The notes under the pieces are model-generated. The model saw nothing but the letters and a program-made list of their open reading frames with translations. It was not told the DNA's origin and searched no databases. A stretch of DNA of 64,000 nucleotides from Pseudomonadota bacterium (lineage in GTDB: Bacteria > Desulfobacterota > Desulfovibrionia > Desulfovibrionales > Desulfovibrionaceae): assembly GCA_018822105.1 (NCBI GenBank), contig JAHJLB010000028.1, forward strand, positions 56,783 to 120,782, in the 5' to 3' direction. Shown piece after piece: positions 7,086 to 15,402 of the stretch. The translations under genes were made by a program, and so were the position numbers. Within the stretch, counting starts at the first letter, position 1, and every line of letters starts with the position of its first letter.

Positions 7086-9695
7086 ATGGCGATTCCCGTG
7101 CTTGGTGTCCGCCTGGGGCTGATCGTTTGCGCGTCGTGGCTTGTGTGCGCCTGCGGCGCGGTCATTTCGCCCAAAACCCAGCCGCTGCCCGAGGAGCAGC
7201 GCGCCTCCCTGGCCCAGGGCGTGCTTCAGGCCAGGTCGGCTGGGGCGCGCGGCATGCTCTCCCTGCGCTCCGGCGCACCCGTGGCCGGGCCTGCCGCCCC
7301 TGCGGCCGAGGTGCCCATGCCGGCCATCGCCGGGCAGCAAAGCGACTACGTGCCTCCACCGAAGTTCCGTCTGCAGAAGGCCGGGGACTCCCATTTCTTC
7401 AACTTCACCATCACGCCCGATTACGAGGCCTCGACCCGGGCCTACCTTTCGGGCGACGGCGACGCGGCCCTCGCGGCCCTGGACCGCGTGGACGCGGCCA
7501 AGAGCCCCTCGCTGTCGCTGCGTTGGCGGTCGGCCTACGACCGCGTCCTGGTGCTGGTGCTCATGAGCCGGCCGGAGCTGGCCGAGGCGGTGCTGCCGTC
7601 GGTGGAGCGCAACGAGATCGCCTACACCGGCACCAACATCGGGGCGCGGGCCCTGCGGGCCGAGGTGCGCTATTTCGCCGGGGACCTCGCCGGAGCCCTG
7701 CGCGACGCCGCAGACGTGCTGGGCGCCATCGGAGACTGGCGCATGCCCGTGTCCTACGGCGGCCCGCCCAAGGACATGGACCGGCTGGCCGTCACCGCCG
7801 GGGCCCAGATACGCGCGGTGTCCCTGGTGGGCATGGTCCATTTCGCCCGGAGGGATTTTGCGCGCGCCCTGCCCTGGCTCGAACTGGCGGACCAGCTCAT
7901 AAACGATGTCTTCACCATCTATGTGCATCCCCTCTACGGCCCGTTCTTCCCGATCTATCCCGAGGTGTATTATGGCCGGGGCCTGGGCCTCGCCGGGCTC
8001 GGGGCCACGCTCACCGCCCTGGGGACCGACCCGGCCCGGGCCGAGCTCCTGTTCGCCCGCGCCAACGCCTATTTCGACAGCATGGGCTTTCCCTCCGGCA
8101 AGGTCCTGATTGAGGTCTTCAGGGCCTTTGCGCTGTTTTCGGGGGGGCGCTTCGAAGACGCGGCCAGCGTTGCTGGAGCCGCCGCGGACAGGGCCGAGAA
8201 GCTGGCGCTCCTGGACGTGGTCTGCCGCCTCCAGGCCCTGCGCGGCGAGGCGCTGCTCAAGCTCAAGCGCTTCGACGGGGCCGAATCGGCCTTGCGCCAG
8301 GCCCAGAGCCTGGTGGACCTGCTTTCGGGGACCCTGCAGGGCGACGCGGCCAAGGTGCGTTTCGGTTCGGGCAAGGAGGCCATCAGCCTGGGGCTCGCGG
8401 CCATCGACGTGCAGCGTGGGGATCTGGCCCGGCTGTTCGAGGATCTGGAGCGCGGCCGGGCCAGGGCCTTTGTCTCGCTCCTGGCCGGCCGGGGGGTCGG
8501 CGGAAGCCGGGGCGGGGAGATCGCCGCCCGGGTCAAGGTCCTGGACCGCGACATCGCCGCCGAGCGCAGGCGCAAGGCCTCGGTGCTTGCCGCCGCCGGC
8601 GACCTTGACCGCGAACGCGTCCTGCTGGACGAGCGCAGCCGCCTGATCGAGGTCCTGCGCACCCGCGACGCGGACCTCGCGGACGCGCTCTCGGTCTCGG
8701 CTGCGGATCTGGCCTCGGTGCGGGCCAGGCTGGCCCCGGACGAGGTCCTGCTCTACACCCTGCCGGCAGCGGATCCAGCGGCCCCCCTTTCGGCCCTGGT
8801 GGCCACCCGGACAGGGGCCAGGCTGGCTCCCCTGGGGCTGACGCCGGACGGGCTCAAGGCGAGCCTTGCGGCCTTTACGCAGGCCCGGGAGGCCAACAGC
8901 CCGTCTGCCGAGCGCCAGGCCCTGGCGCGGATGGGGTCGCTGCTCAAGGCCGCGGGCATCGAGAAGCCCAAGGGGCTGTACGTGGTGCCCAGCGGGGATC
9001 TGCATTTCGTGCCCTGGGGCGCCCTGGCCGTGGAGTATCCCGTGTCGGTGCTGCCCGTTGCCGGGTTCCTCATGCGCAGCGGCGGGACCAGCAGCCGGGC
9101 CGGGGGCGTCGCCGTGGTCGGGGATCCGGAGTTCGGGCAGCTGCTGCCCCAGCTTCCCGGGGCCCAGGCCGAAGCCCTTGCGGTGTCCAAGGGCTACGGC
9201 GCCCCGGCGCTCATCGGGGCCCAGGCCACGCCCGGGGCCGTCCGCCAGGCCGTGGGCTCCGGGGCCAGGGTGCTGCACCTGGCCACCCACGCCCTCTTCG
9301 ACCCCACCCACCCCCTGCTCTCGGCGCTGTTCCTGACCGACGGGAGCAGGGCCGAAGCCCTCACGGCCGAGGCGATCTACGCGGACCCCTTGCCCGCCGG
9401 GCTGGTGGTGCTCTCGGCCTGCGAGACGGGCATGGGCAGGGTGGTGGCCGGGGATGATCTGCTCGGGCTCACCCGGAGCTTCTATCTTTCCGGGGCCCAG
9501 GCCGTGCTGGCCAGCCTCTGGCCCGTCAACGACGAGGCCACGGAGCTGTTCATGTCCGTGTTCCATCAGAAGGCCCGCAGCGGCGATCTGGGCCAGGCCT
9601 GGCTGGCCGCCCGGAACGCGGTGCGCAGCCGCGGGCTTTCGCCCTCCGACTACGGGGCCTTTGTGTTCGGAGGAAGGCTCGGGGGCGCGCCCTAG
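7086..9695 (+). CDS. CHAT-domain caspase-like protein with TPR region, probable lipoprotein
   Basis: Predicted 869 aa. The N-terminus is hydrophobic and ends in WLVCAC, a plausible lipobox, so the protein is probably exported and lipid-anchored. Residues ~100-450 are Ala/Leu-rich helical repeats of TPR type. A charged helical segment follows (~450-550), then a C-terminal CHAT domain (~580-869) with an intact dyad: His735 in HLATHALF and Cys779 in LSACETG, followed by GDDLLGL and AVLASLWPVND. CHAT domains are caspase/separase-fold cysteine peptidases. The start has AGGGGG 7 nt upstream and its own promoter. There is no adjacent gasdermin, Cas or effector gene. The substrate is unknown. Confidence 0.88.
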   Translation: MAIPVLGVRLGLIVCASWLVCACGAVISPKTQPLPEEQRASLAQGVLQARSAGARGMLSLRSGAPVAGPAAPAAEVPMPAIAGQQSDYVPPPKFRLQKAGDSHFFNFTITPDYEASTRAYLSGDGDAALAALDRVDAAKSPSLSLRWRSAYDRVLVLVLMSRPELAEAVLPSVERNEIAYTGTNIGARALRAEVRYFAGDLAGALRDAADVLGAIGDWRMPVSYGGPPKDMDRLAVTAGAQIRAVSLVGMVHFARRDFARALPWLELADQLINDVFTIYVHPLYGPFFPIYPEVYYGRGLGLAGLGATLTALGTDPARAELLFARANAYFDSMGFPSGKVLIEVFRAFALFSGGRFEDAASVAGAAADRAEKLALLDVVCRLQALRGEALLKLKRFDGAESALRQAQSLVDLLSGTLQGDAAKVRFGSGKEAISLGLAAIDVQRGDLARLFEDLERGRARAFVSLLAGRGVGGSRGGEIAARVKVLDRDIAAERRRKASVLAAAGDLDRERVLLDERSRLIEVLRTRDADLADALSVSAADLASVRARLAPDEVLLYTLPAADPAAPLSALVATRTGARLAPLGLTPDGLKASLAAFTQAREANSPSAERQALARMGSLLKAAGIEKPKGLYVVPSGDLHFVPWGALAVEYPVSVLPVAGFLMRSGGTSSRAGGVAVVGDPEFGQLLPQLPGAQAEALAVSKGYGAPALIGAQATPGAVRQAVGSGARVLHLATHALFDPTHPLLSALFLTDGSRAEALTAEAIYADPLPAGLVVLSACETGMGRVVAGDDLLGLTRSFYLSGAQAVLASLWPVNDEATELFMSVFHQKARSGDLGQAWLAARNAVRSRGLSPSDYGAFVFGGRLGGAP

Positions 9696-9732
9696 CCGGG
9701 CGTCCGCGCATTGGGCCGGAAGGCCGCGAGGC

Positions 9733-12588
9733 CTAGTGCGCCTCGGCCCAGGTCCTGCCGATGCCCAGGTCAACCTTGAGCGGTACGCGCAGCGCGGCCA
9801 CGTCCTGCATGAGGCCGCGCAGGATCTCTGCGGCCTCTGGCGCCGCGGCCTCCGGAGCCTCCAGCAGCAGTTCGTCGTGGACCTGCAGGATGAACCGGGC
9901 GTCCAGGGCTGCCAGGCGCTGGTCGGCGTGGACGCGCAGCATGGCCAGCTTGATGATGTCCGCCGCGCTGCCCTGGATCACGGTGTTCACGGCCTGCCGG
10001 CGCGCCTGGGCCTGGGCCTGCTGGTTGCGGGAGTGCAGCTCGGGCAGAAGCCTGCGCCTGCCGGCCAGGGTGGTCACGAAGCCGCGCAGCAGGGCGTCCT
10101 CCACCAGGGTTTCATAGAAGGCCTTGAGGGTGCCCAGCTTCTCGAAGTAGCGGGCGATGAACTCCTTGGCCTGGTTCACGCTGATGGAGAGCTCCCGCGC
10201 CAGCTTCTGCGGCCCCATGCCGTAGATGAGCCCGAAGTTGATGGTCTTGGCCCCGCGCCGCTCGTCCGGAGAGATGTCGGCGGCCGGCTTGTCGAAGAGC
10301 AGGGCGGCCGTGCGGCTGTGGATGTCCTCGTTCTTCTGGAAGGCGTCGAGCAGGGCCGGGTCCTGGGAGAAATGGGCCAGCACGCGCAGCTCCACCTGGG
10401 AATAGTCGGCGCCCACAAGCAGATGCCCCGGCGCGGCGATGAAGCAGGCCCGCATGCGCGCGCCCTGCGGCCCGCGGATGGGGATGTTCTGGAGGTTCGG
10501 GCCGGAGCTGGACAGCCGCCCCGTGGCCGTGGCCAGCTGGTTGAAGCGGGTGTGCAGCCGGCCCTCGCCATCGGCCAGGCGCGGCAGGGGGTCCAGGTAG
10601 GTGGAGCGCAGCTTCTCGGCCACGCGAAAGGCCAGGATCTCGTCAATGATGGGATGCTGGCCCTGGAGCCGTTCCAAAGCGTCGCTGCCAGTGGAGAGCG
10701 CCCCGCCCGGGGTCTTGCCCGCGGGCTTGAGCCCCAGCTGCTTGAAGAGCACCTGGGCCAGCTGCTGGCTGGAGCGCACGTTGAGCGGCGCGCCGGCGAG
10801 TTCCTGGACCCGCGCACCGTGCAGCTCGATCTGCCCGTTCACCTCGGCCAGGAAGCTTGAGAAGGCCGCGAAGTCGATGCGCACGCCCCGGCGCTCCATG
10901 TCCGCCAGCACGGGGACCAGGGGCAGCTCCAGGTCGCGCAGCAGGTCGGCCAGCCCGGCCTTGTGGATGCGCTGCTCCAGGGAGCGCATGAGGGCCAGGG
11001 CGGCCAAGCCCTGCGCCTGGGGGTGCGGCGGCTCCCCGGAGGAGGCTTCCCTGGCCAGGGCGGCGTCCTCCTCGTCCGGCAGGGAGGTGTCGCCCAGGCC
11101 TGGCAAGGCGAAAAGCGACAGGCGCAGGCGCTCGAAGGAATAGTTGCGGTCCTCCGGGCGCAGCAGATACGCTGCCAGGCCCAGGTCGAACCACAGGGCC
11201 AGGGCCGGCTGCCCCCAGGCCGGGTTGCGGCGCAGGAGCTCCTGCAGGCTCGGCGCCGCGATGCGCGCCGCCCCGGCCAGGTGGGCGGCCAGGGCCTCCT
11301 CCGGGCCGGAATAGGCGATCTCGCCCGCCTCCCCGTCCAGGGCCAGGCGGAACGCTCCCCCCGGGCCCTCGGGCGGCACCAGGCCCACGCAGCGCCCGGA
11401 CACCGGGGGCAGGGCGGAGGGGGCGGCCACGCTGCGCACGGGCAGGTCGCCTGCGTGCGGGGTTGCCCCCAAAAGATTTCGTGGCGCGGGGGATTCCGGC
11501 GCAGCGCCGAAGAGCGAGAGCTGGGTGGCTCTGGCGGGCTGCAAAGCGGCTTTCTTGCCCGGGCCCGGGGTGGCGGCGGGCGCGGCCGCAGGAGCGGGGG
11601 AGAAGGGCGCTGGCGCGGCCGGACCCACATGCAAGGCCCCGTCCTCCCAGGGCGGCGGCCCGGAATAGGCGGCCGCGGCGGCTTCGGCCTGGGTCGGGGC
11701 CTGCTGCGGCGCGGGGATCTCGCGCAGGAGGCTCTTGAATTCATAGGTCCGCAGGAATTCGGCCAGGCGCGCCGTGTCCGGCGGCCGCACGGCCAGGAGG
11801 CCCAGGTCCAGGTCCGGGCAGCAGTCCACCTTGAGGCGCGTCAGCTCGCGGTAGAGGAAGATGTCCTCCACCCGGCCCTCGAGCTTTTTGCGGAAGGATT
11901 CCGGCAGGCGCTCGAAATTGTCGCGCACGGACTCCAGGTCGGGGAATTCCTGGATGATCCTGATGGCGGTCTTGGGGCCCACGCCGGGCAGGCCGGGGAT
12001 GTTGTCGGAGCTGTCGCCCATGAGGGCCTGCAGGTCCGGCCACTGGTCGGGCCGGATGCCGTTTTCGGCCACGAATTCCTTGATGCCGCTGACCTTCTCG
12101 TTCTTGCCCGCCGGGTCCCACATGTACACGTTCTCGGTGAGGCACTGCTTCAAGTCCTTGTCCGAGGCCACGATGATGACCGGGCGCGTGGCGTGGTGGG
12201 CGGCGGCCAGGGAGGCGATGCAGTCGTCGGCCTCCACGCCGTCGGAGACGGTGAGGGACAGGCCGAGGAGGCCGATGGCCTCGCGCAGGGGCTCGATCTG
12301 CGCGGCCAGGTCCTCGGGCATACTGGGGCGCTGGGCCTTGTAGGGCTCGAACAGGGCGTTGCGGAAGGTGGGGCCGCGGCCGTCCATGAAAAAACCCAGG
12401 TGCCGGGGCCGCTCGTCTCTCAGGATGCGCAGGAGGATGCGCAGCACAATGTAGATGGCGCCCGTGGGCATGCCGTCGGAGCGCTTGAGGTCCGGGAAGG
12501 CGTAGAAGCCCCGGTACAGGAAGCTGGTGCCGTCGACGAGGAAGAGCGGGTCATGGTCGCCGAGGTTCAGGCGGGCTTTCAGGGACAT
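9733..12588 (-). CDS. polA: DNA polymerase I
   Basis: Predicted 951 aa from ATG 12588. The order is: 5'-3' exonuclease/FEN domain (~1-290; FLVDGTSFLYRGFYAF, the VEADDCIASLA and GDSSDNIPGLPGVGPKTA motifs), a ~105-residue Pro/Ala linker (~291-395), a 3'-5' exonuclease-like region, and a complete family A polymerase domain (DYSQVELRVLAHFS, RRGAKTINFGLIYGMG, VHDELLLEAP). The proofreading DxE motif is not recognisable; LALDGEAGEI stands where it is expected, so that domain is probably inactive. It lies 5 bp after the DHH gene in a cbiR-cobU-DHH-polA run and converges on the CHAT gene. Confidence 0.96.
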   Translation of the reverse strand: MSLKARLNLGDHDPLFLVDGTSFLYRGFYAFPDLKRSDGMPTGAIYIVLRILLRILRDERPRHLGFFMDGRGPTFRNALFEPYKAQRPSMPEDLAAQIEPLREAIGLLGLSLTVSDGVEADDCIASLAAAHHATRPVIIVASDKDLKQCLTENVYMWDPAGKNEKVSGIKEFVAENGIRPDQWPDLQALMGDSSDNIPGLPGVGPKTAIRIIQEFPDLESVRDNFERLPESFRKKLEGRVEDIFLYRELTRLKVDCCPDLDLGLLAVRPPDTARLAEFLRTYEFKSLLREIPAPQQAPTQAEAAAAAYSGPPPWEDGALHVGPAAPAPFSPAPAAAPAATPGPGKKAALQPARATQLSLFGAAPESPAPRNLLGATPHAGDLPVRSVAAPSALPPVSGRCVGLVPPEGPGGAFRLALDGEAGEIAYSGPEEALAAHLAGAARIAAPSLQELLRRNPAWGQPALALWFDLGLAAYLLRPEDRNYSFERLRLSLFALPGLGDTSLPDEEDAALAREASSGEPPHPQAQGLAALALMRSLEQRIHKAGLADLLRDLELPLVPVLADMERRGVRIDFAAFSSFLAEVNGQIELHGARVQELAGAPLNVRSSQQLAQVLFKQLGLKPAGKTPGGALSTGSDALERLQGQHPIIDEILAFRVAEKLRSTYLDPLPRLADGEGRLHTRFNQLATATGRLSSSGPNLQNIPIRGPQGARMRACFIAAPGHLLVGADYSQVELRVLAHFSQDPALLDAFQKNEDIHSRTAALLFDKPAADISPDERRGAKTINFGLIYGMGPQKLARELSISVNQAKEFIARYFEKLGTLKAFYETLVEDALLRGFVTTLAGRRRLLPELHSRNQQAQAQARRQAVNTVIQGSAADIIKLAMLRVHADQRLAALDARFILQVHDELLLEAPEAAAPEAAEILRGLMQDVAALRVPLKVDLGIGRTWAEAH

Positions 12589-12593
12589 GGGCG

Positions 12594-13589
12594 TCAGATC
12601 CGCTGGAAGCCGGCGGTCTTCCCGCGCGAGAGCTTTTTCAGCACGAAGATCTCCGGGTCCTTGCCGTCCAGGGCGCTCATGGGCACCTCGGCCCTGGCCG
12701 CGCCCTTGTGCCCGCCGGCGGAGCCCAGCTCGGCGAAGAGCGTGGCGGCGAACTTGCCCATGTCCTTGCGGATGCCGTCGCCCCGGAAGATGACCACCAG
12801 CGTGTCGCCGAATACCCCGCTCACCGCGTCCCAGGAGATGGAGTGCACGCGCATGAAGAAGTCGGCCACCACGACGAGGATGTCCGGGCTCTGCACCTTG
12901 CCCAGGTGCGCGGTGAGCCCGGTGCCGATGCGCCTGAGGTTGTAGAAGGCGCGCGAGAAATAGCGCATCCACTCCAGGTGGTACTCGCTGCGCACGATGC
13001 GCGTGATGAGCGCGTGGTCGGCGTATTTGGAAAGGTACTTGAAGGCGTTGATGTCGGCGTCGATGAATTTCCGCTGGAAGCTCTGGGTGTCGGCCTTGAT
13101 GCCGTAGACCAGGGCCGAGGCCAGCAGCTTGGGTGGGCGGATCTGGAGGCGCTGCATGTATTCCGTGAGCATGGAGCAGGTGGCCCCGTATTTGGGCCGG
13201 ATGTCCGTGAGCGGCGCGTGCACGGGTTTTTCCGCGCTCAGGGGGTGGTGGTCGATGACCACGGAATAGGTGAGCTTCTCCAGCTCCGGGTGGTGGTGCG
13301 GCTGGGAGTCCACCAGGGCGAAGCGGTCATACTGGGCGATGAGGTTCGGGATGAGCCGGCGCGTGGGCACGCGCAGGTAGCGGATCATGGCCAGGTTGTC
13401 CGGACGCTTGATCTCGTTCACGTGCCCGATGCCGATGTCCAGCACCTTCCGCGAGAGGATGGCCTTGAGGCCCAGGGCCGCGCCCATGGCGTCCGGGTCG
13501 GCGTTGATGACGATGAGCCAGCGCTCGTCCTTGTTCAGGAGCGAGAGCAGGGTCTGGACCTTCTCGTCGATCAGCTTAGGGATCGCCAT
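12594..13589 (-). CDS. DHH family phosphoesterase (NrnA/RecJ-like fold)
   Basis: Predicted 331 aa. The DHH domain shows NADPDAMGAAL (first metal motif), DSQPHHHP, and VIDHHP, the name-giving motif. The C-terminal DHHA1 domain carries GSAGGHKGAARAEVP, which binds the substrate. Relatives degrade nanoRNAs or cyclic dinucleotides (NrnA, c-di-AMP phosphodiesterases). The region before the DHH core is close to the family norm and there are no membrane or GGDEF domains, so a nanoRNase or pAp-phosphatase role is most likely, though not proven. It overlaps the cobU stop by 14 bp and leads into polA, so the genes are transcriptionally coupled. Confidence 0.88.
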   Translation of the reverse strand: MAIPKLIDEKVQTLLSLLNKDERWLIVINADPDAMGAALGLKAILSRKVLDIGIGHVNEIKRPDNLAMIRYLRVPTRRLIPNLIAQYDRFALVDSQPHHHPELEKLTYSVVIDHHPLSAEKPVHAPLTDIRPKYGATCSMLTEYMQRLQIRPPKLLASALVYGIKADTQSFQRKFIDADINAFKYLSKYADHALITRIVRSEYHLEWMRYFSRAFYNLRRIGTGLTAHLGKVQSPDILVVVADFFMRVHSISWDAVSGVFGDTLVVIFRGDGIRKDMGKFAATLFAELGSAGGHKGAARAEVPMSALDGKDPEIFVLKKLSRGKTAGFQRI

Positions 13590-14100
13590 GTTCCGCCTTT
13601 TTCAGCGCCAGCGGCAGGCCCGCCACCACAAGGTGCGCCTCGTGGGCTTGGGCCGCCACGGCCTGGTTCAGTCGGCCGAGCTTCTTCATGAAGGTTCTGG
13701 CCTCGCTACTGGCTGACAGGGGCGCAAAACCGATTTCGCAAGACACGAGGATGAGGTCAGGGCCCTTCCAGATCTTCAGGATGTCCAGCAGGGCCTGCGT
13801 CAGATCCGTCTCCCGCTGCTCCTGGGCGCAGAGGTACAGCCAGAAGTCCAGGCTGTCCACGAGCACCGCAGCGTAGTCCCTCTTAGCCTCCAGCAGGGCC
13901 CGTGGCAAGTCCCAGCCCACTTCCACCACGGGCAGGGCCGGGTCGCGGCGGTCGCGGTGCCGGGCGATCTGCTTGCGGAAGGACAGGTCCTTGGCGCGGC
14001 CGGTGGCCAGGAAGAGCTTTGGCCCGGGCTCGCGCTCCAGCAGGCCCAGGGCGAAGTCCGACTTGCCGGATTTGTTGCCGCCGATGACAAAGGTGATCAC
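13576..14100 (-). CDS. cobU: Adenosylcobinamide kinase / guanylyltransferase
   Basis: Predicted 174 aa. The bifunctional CobU phosphorylates adenosylcobinamide and adds GMP to give AdoCbi-GDP for nucleotide-loop assembly. The P-loop is GGNKSGKS (residues 7-14); VLVDSLDFWL and the C-terminal GRLNQAVAAQAHEAHLVVAG match CobU. The usual GGxRSGKS has Asn-Lys here. The start is GTG at 14100, overlapping the upstream gene's TGA (GTGA), which implies translational coupling to cbiR. Confidence 0.9.
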   Translation of the reverse strand: MITFVIGGNKSGKSDFALGLLEREPGPKLFLATGRAKDLSFRKQIARHRDRRDPALPVVEVGWDLPRALLEAKRDYAAVLVDSLDFWLYLCAQEQRETDLTQALLDILKIWKGPDLILVSCEIGFAPLSASSEARTFMKKLGRLNQAVAAQAHEAHLVVAGLPLALKKAEHGDP

Positions 14101-15026
14101 GTCGCATTCTCCTTGCGCCCCGCCAGATCCGCCCAGAAGCCGGATAAAAAGCGCAGCGAATCAAACAGTTCCTGCGGGCTGAACAGCTCCAGCACCACGG
14201 CCCCGCCTGGGGCGAATCCCGCCAGCAACCGTCCCAGCAAGGCCTGCCCGGCCGCGTCGAGGGCTCCCAGCGCCGCGTGCCGGCCCGGCCTGGCCGGGTC
14301 CGGGGCGTTCAGGTGCAGCATGCGTGTCTGCGCCCACAGCCCCGGCAGGTCCAGAAAATCCTCCTGGCCGTGCTCCAGCATGTGCCCCAGGTCCAGGCAG
14401 ACGCCCAGGCCCAGCTCGCGCACCACCGGCCACATGCGCTCCAGGTCGCGGCCCTGGATGTTCTCCACCAGCAGCCGTTTTGGCGGCAGGCCCCGCCGGG
14501 CCAGGATCAGGGCCAGGCAGCGCAGCTGCTCCGGGCCGTCCACGCGCAGCAGCTCCGGGCCGTCCACGCGCAGCAGCTCCGTCTCAACCGGGGGATGCAG
14601 AACATAGGCCCAGGGGGCGAGTCCTGCAACCTTTTCCGCCAGGGTCAGGATGATGGCGGCAACGGCCTCCGGCCCCAGATCCCAGGGCAGGTCCAGGGGC
14701 AGGTGCATGTGCCAGCGCACCGGCAGCCCGCCCAGTGCGGGCGGCAGTTCGCCCTCGCCATAGGCCAGGCAGGCCTCTGTTTCAAAGAAGGCCAGGCCGA
14801 TTTCGGGAAAATGCCGGGCCAGGGCTGAGCAATTTGTTCCCACATCCGCAGGCAGCACGCAGGAGGGCGCGGCAACGCTCCAGGGAGGGGGCGAACAGGC
14901 CCCGCCAAAGGCCTGGGAGACGTCCTGGGCGCAGGGGCCGAAGGCCGTGGCGGCAGGATTTCGACGCTGCCCTTGGGCTCCGGAAGACCCTTCCGGCGGA
15001 TTTGCTGGGCATTTCAAGACGGGCAT
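14097..15026 (-). CDS. cbiR: Probable cobamide-remodelling phosphodiesterase CbiR (TIM barrel)
   Basis: Up to 309 aa; no good ribosome binding site precedes ATG 15026, and recognisable homology begins around residue 50 (CVLPADVGTNCSALA), so the true start may be later. The fold is a xylose-isomerase-like TIM barrel: metal/active-site motifs LHPPVE, LLVENIQG, CLDLGHMLEHGQ and LHLNAPDP-GRHAAL are present. CbiR hydrolyses cobamides so the lower ligand can be exchanged. The assignment rests on this pattern and on the GTGA overlap with cobU, which would salvage the product. Residues ~150-165 contain an exact 8-residue duplication (ELLRVDGP twice). Confidence 0.72.
   Translation of the reverse strand: MPVLKCPANPPEGSSGAQGQRRNPAATAFGPCAQDVSQAFGGACSPPPWSVAAPSCVLPADVGTNCSALARHFPEIGLAFFETEACLAYGEGELPPALGGLPVRWHMHLPLDLPWDLGPEAVAAIILTLAEKVAGLAPWAYVLHPPVETELLRVDGPELLRVDGPEQLRCLALILARRGLPPKRLLVENIQGRDLERMWPVVRELGLGVCLDLGHMLEHGQEDFLDLPGLWAQTRMLHLNAPDPARPGRHAALGALDAAGQALLGRLLAGFAPGGAVVLELFSPQELFDSLRFLSGFWADLAGRKENAT
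14530..14577. repeat. 24-bp in-frame tandem duplication in cbiR
   Basis: Two identical 24-bp copies (14530-14553 and 14554-14577) add eight codons to the cbiR-like gene, encoding ELLRVDGP twice. A diverged partial copy may precede them. It looks like a recent replication-slippage event. Confidence 0.9.
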
Positions 15027-15079
15027 GGGTCTTGCTACGCTACGGGCAGCAGTCGACCCCCAAAAAGGAGGGGGACACC

Positions 15080-15226
15080 ATGAAAAATATGCGCTACCAT
15101 CTCCAACACCTCTTCAACCCCCTGCACATCTATTGCCGCCTGCAGCAGGCCGGACTGGCCGAGGGCCTGGCGCGCAGGCTCTGCGAGGCCTACGAGCGAG
15201 TCTTCTACCGACACATCCTGTCCTGA
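15080..15226 (+). CDS. Small basic protein, 48 aa, function unknown
   Basis: The ATG at 15080 is preceded by AAGGAGGGGG, one of the best ribosome binding sites in the window. The 48-aa product (MKNMRYHLQHLFNPLHIYC...) is basic and helical, with a conserved-looking NPLHIYCRLQQAGL segment and an Arg/Tyr-rich end. No membrane segment or signal peptide is visible. From memory, similar short proteins with an NPLH-YCRL core occur in other Desulfovibrio, but this was not checked. It is divergent from cbiR. No function can be assigned. Confidence 0.7.
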   Translation: MKNMRYHLQHLFNPLHIYCRLQQAGLAEGLARRLCEAYERVFYRHILS

Positions 15227-15260
15227 AGCCCGCATCCCTGCACCCGTATACAGCGCCTGC

Positions 15261-15285
15261 GGCCTGGGCGCAATGCGCTCAGGCC
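15261..15285 (+). terminator. GC-rich hairpin, possible terminator of the 48-aa gene
   Basis: An 11-bp stem (15261-15271 with 15275-15285, one G-U pair) closes a 3-nt loop, 35 bp after the stop. There is no T-run, so termination would be weak or factor-assisted. Otherwise the gap 15227-15402 shows only the ribosome binding site region of the next gene. Confidence 0.3.
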
Positions 15286-15402
15286 AGGCCGCAAGCCGGC
15301 CCTCGGGGCCGGAAGGCGACGATTGGCGGCCCCGGCAATCTCTGCTAGACAGGTCCAGCGCGCGCCGGAAGGGGCCGCGACTCTCTCTGCGGGGCGGTCC
15401 AG

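Noticed and set aside
7053..9773. Long open frame on the minus strand opposite the CHAT gene
   Set aside because: It is a composition shadow: its product is repetitive Gly/Gln/Arg/His-rich, and the plus strand encodes clear TPR and CHAT motifs.
10963..12945. Long open frame opposite polA
   Set aside because: Complete DNA polymerase I motifs are on the minus strand; the plus strand product is low complexity.
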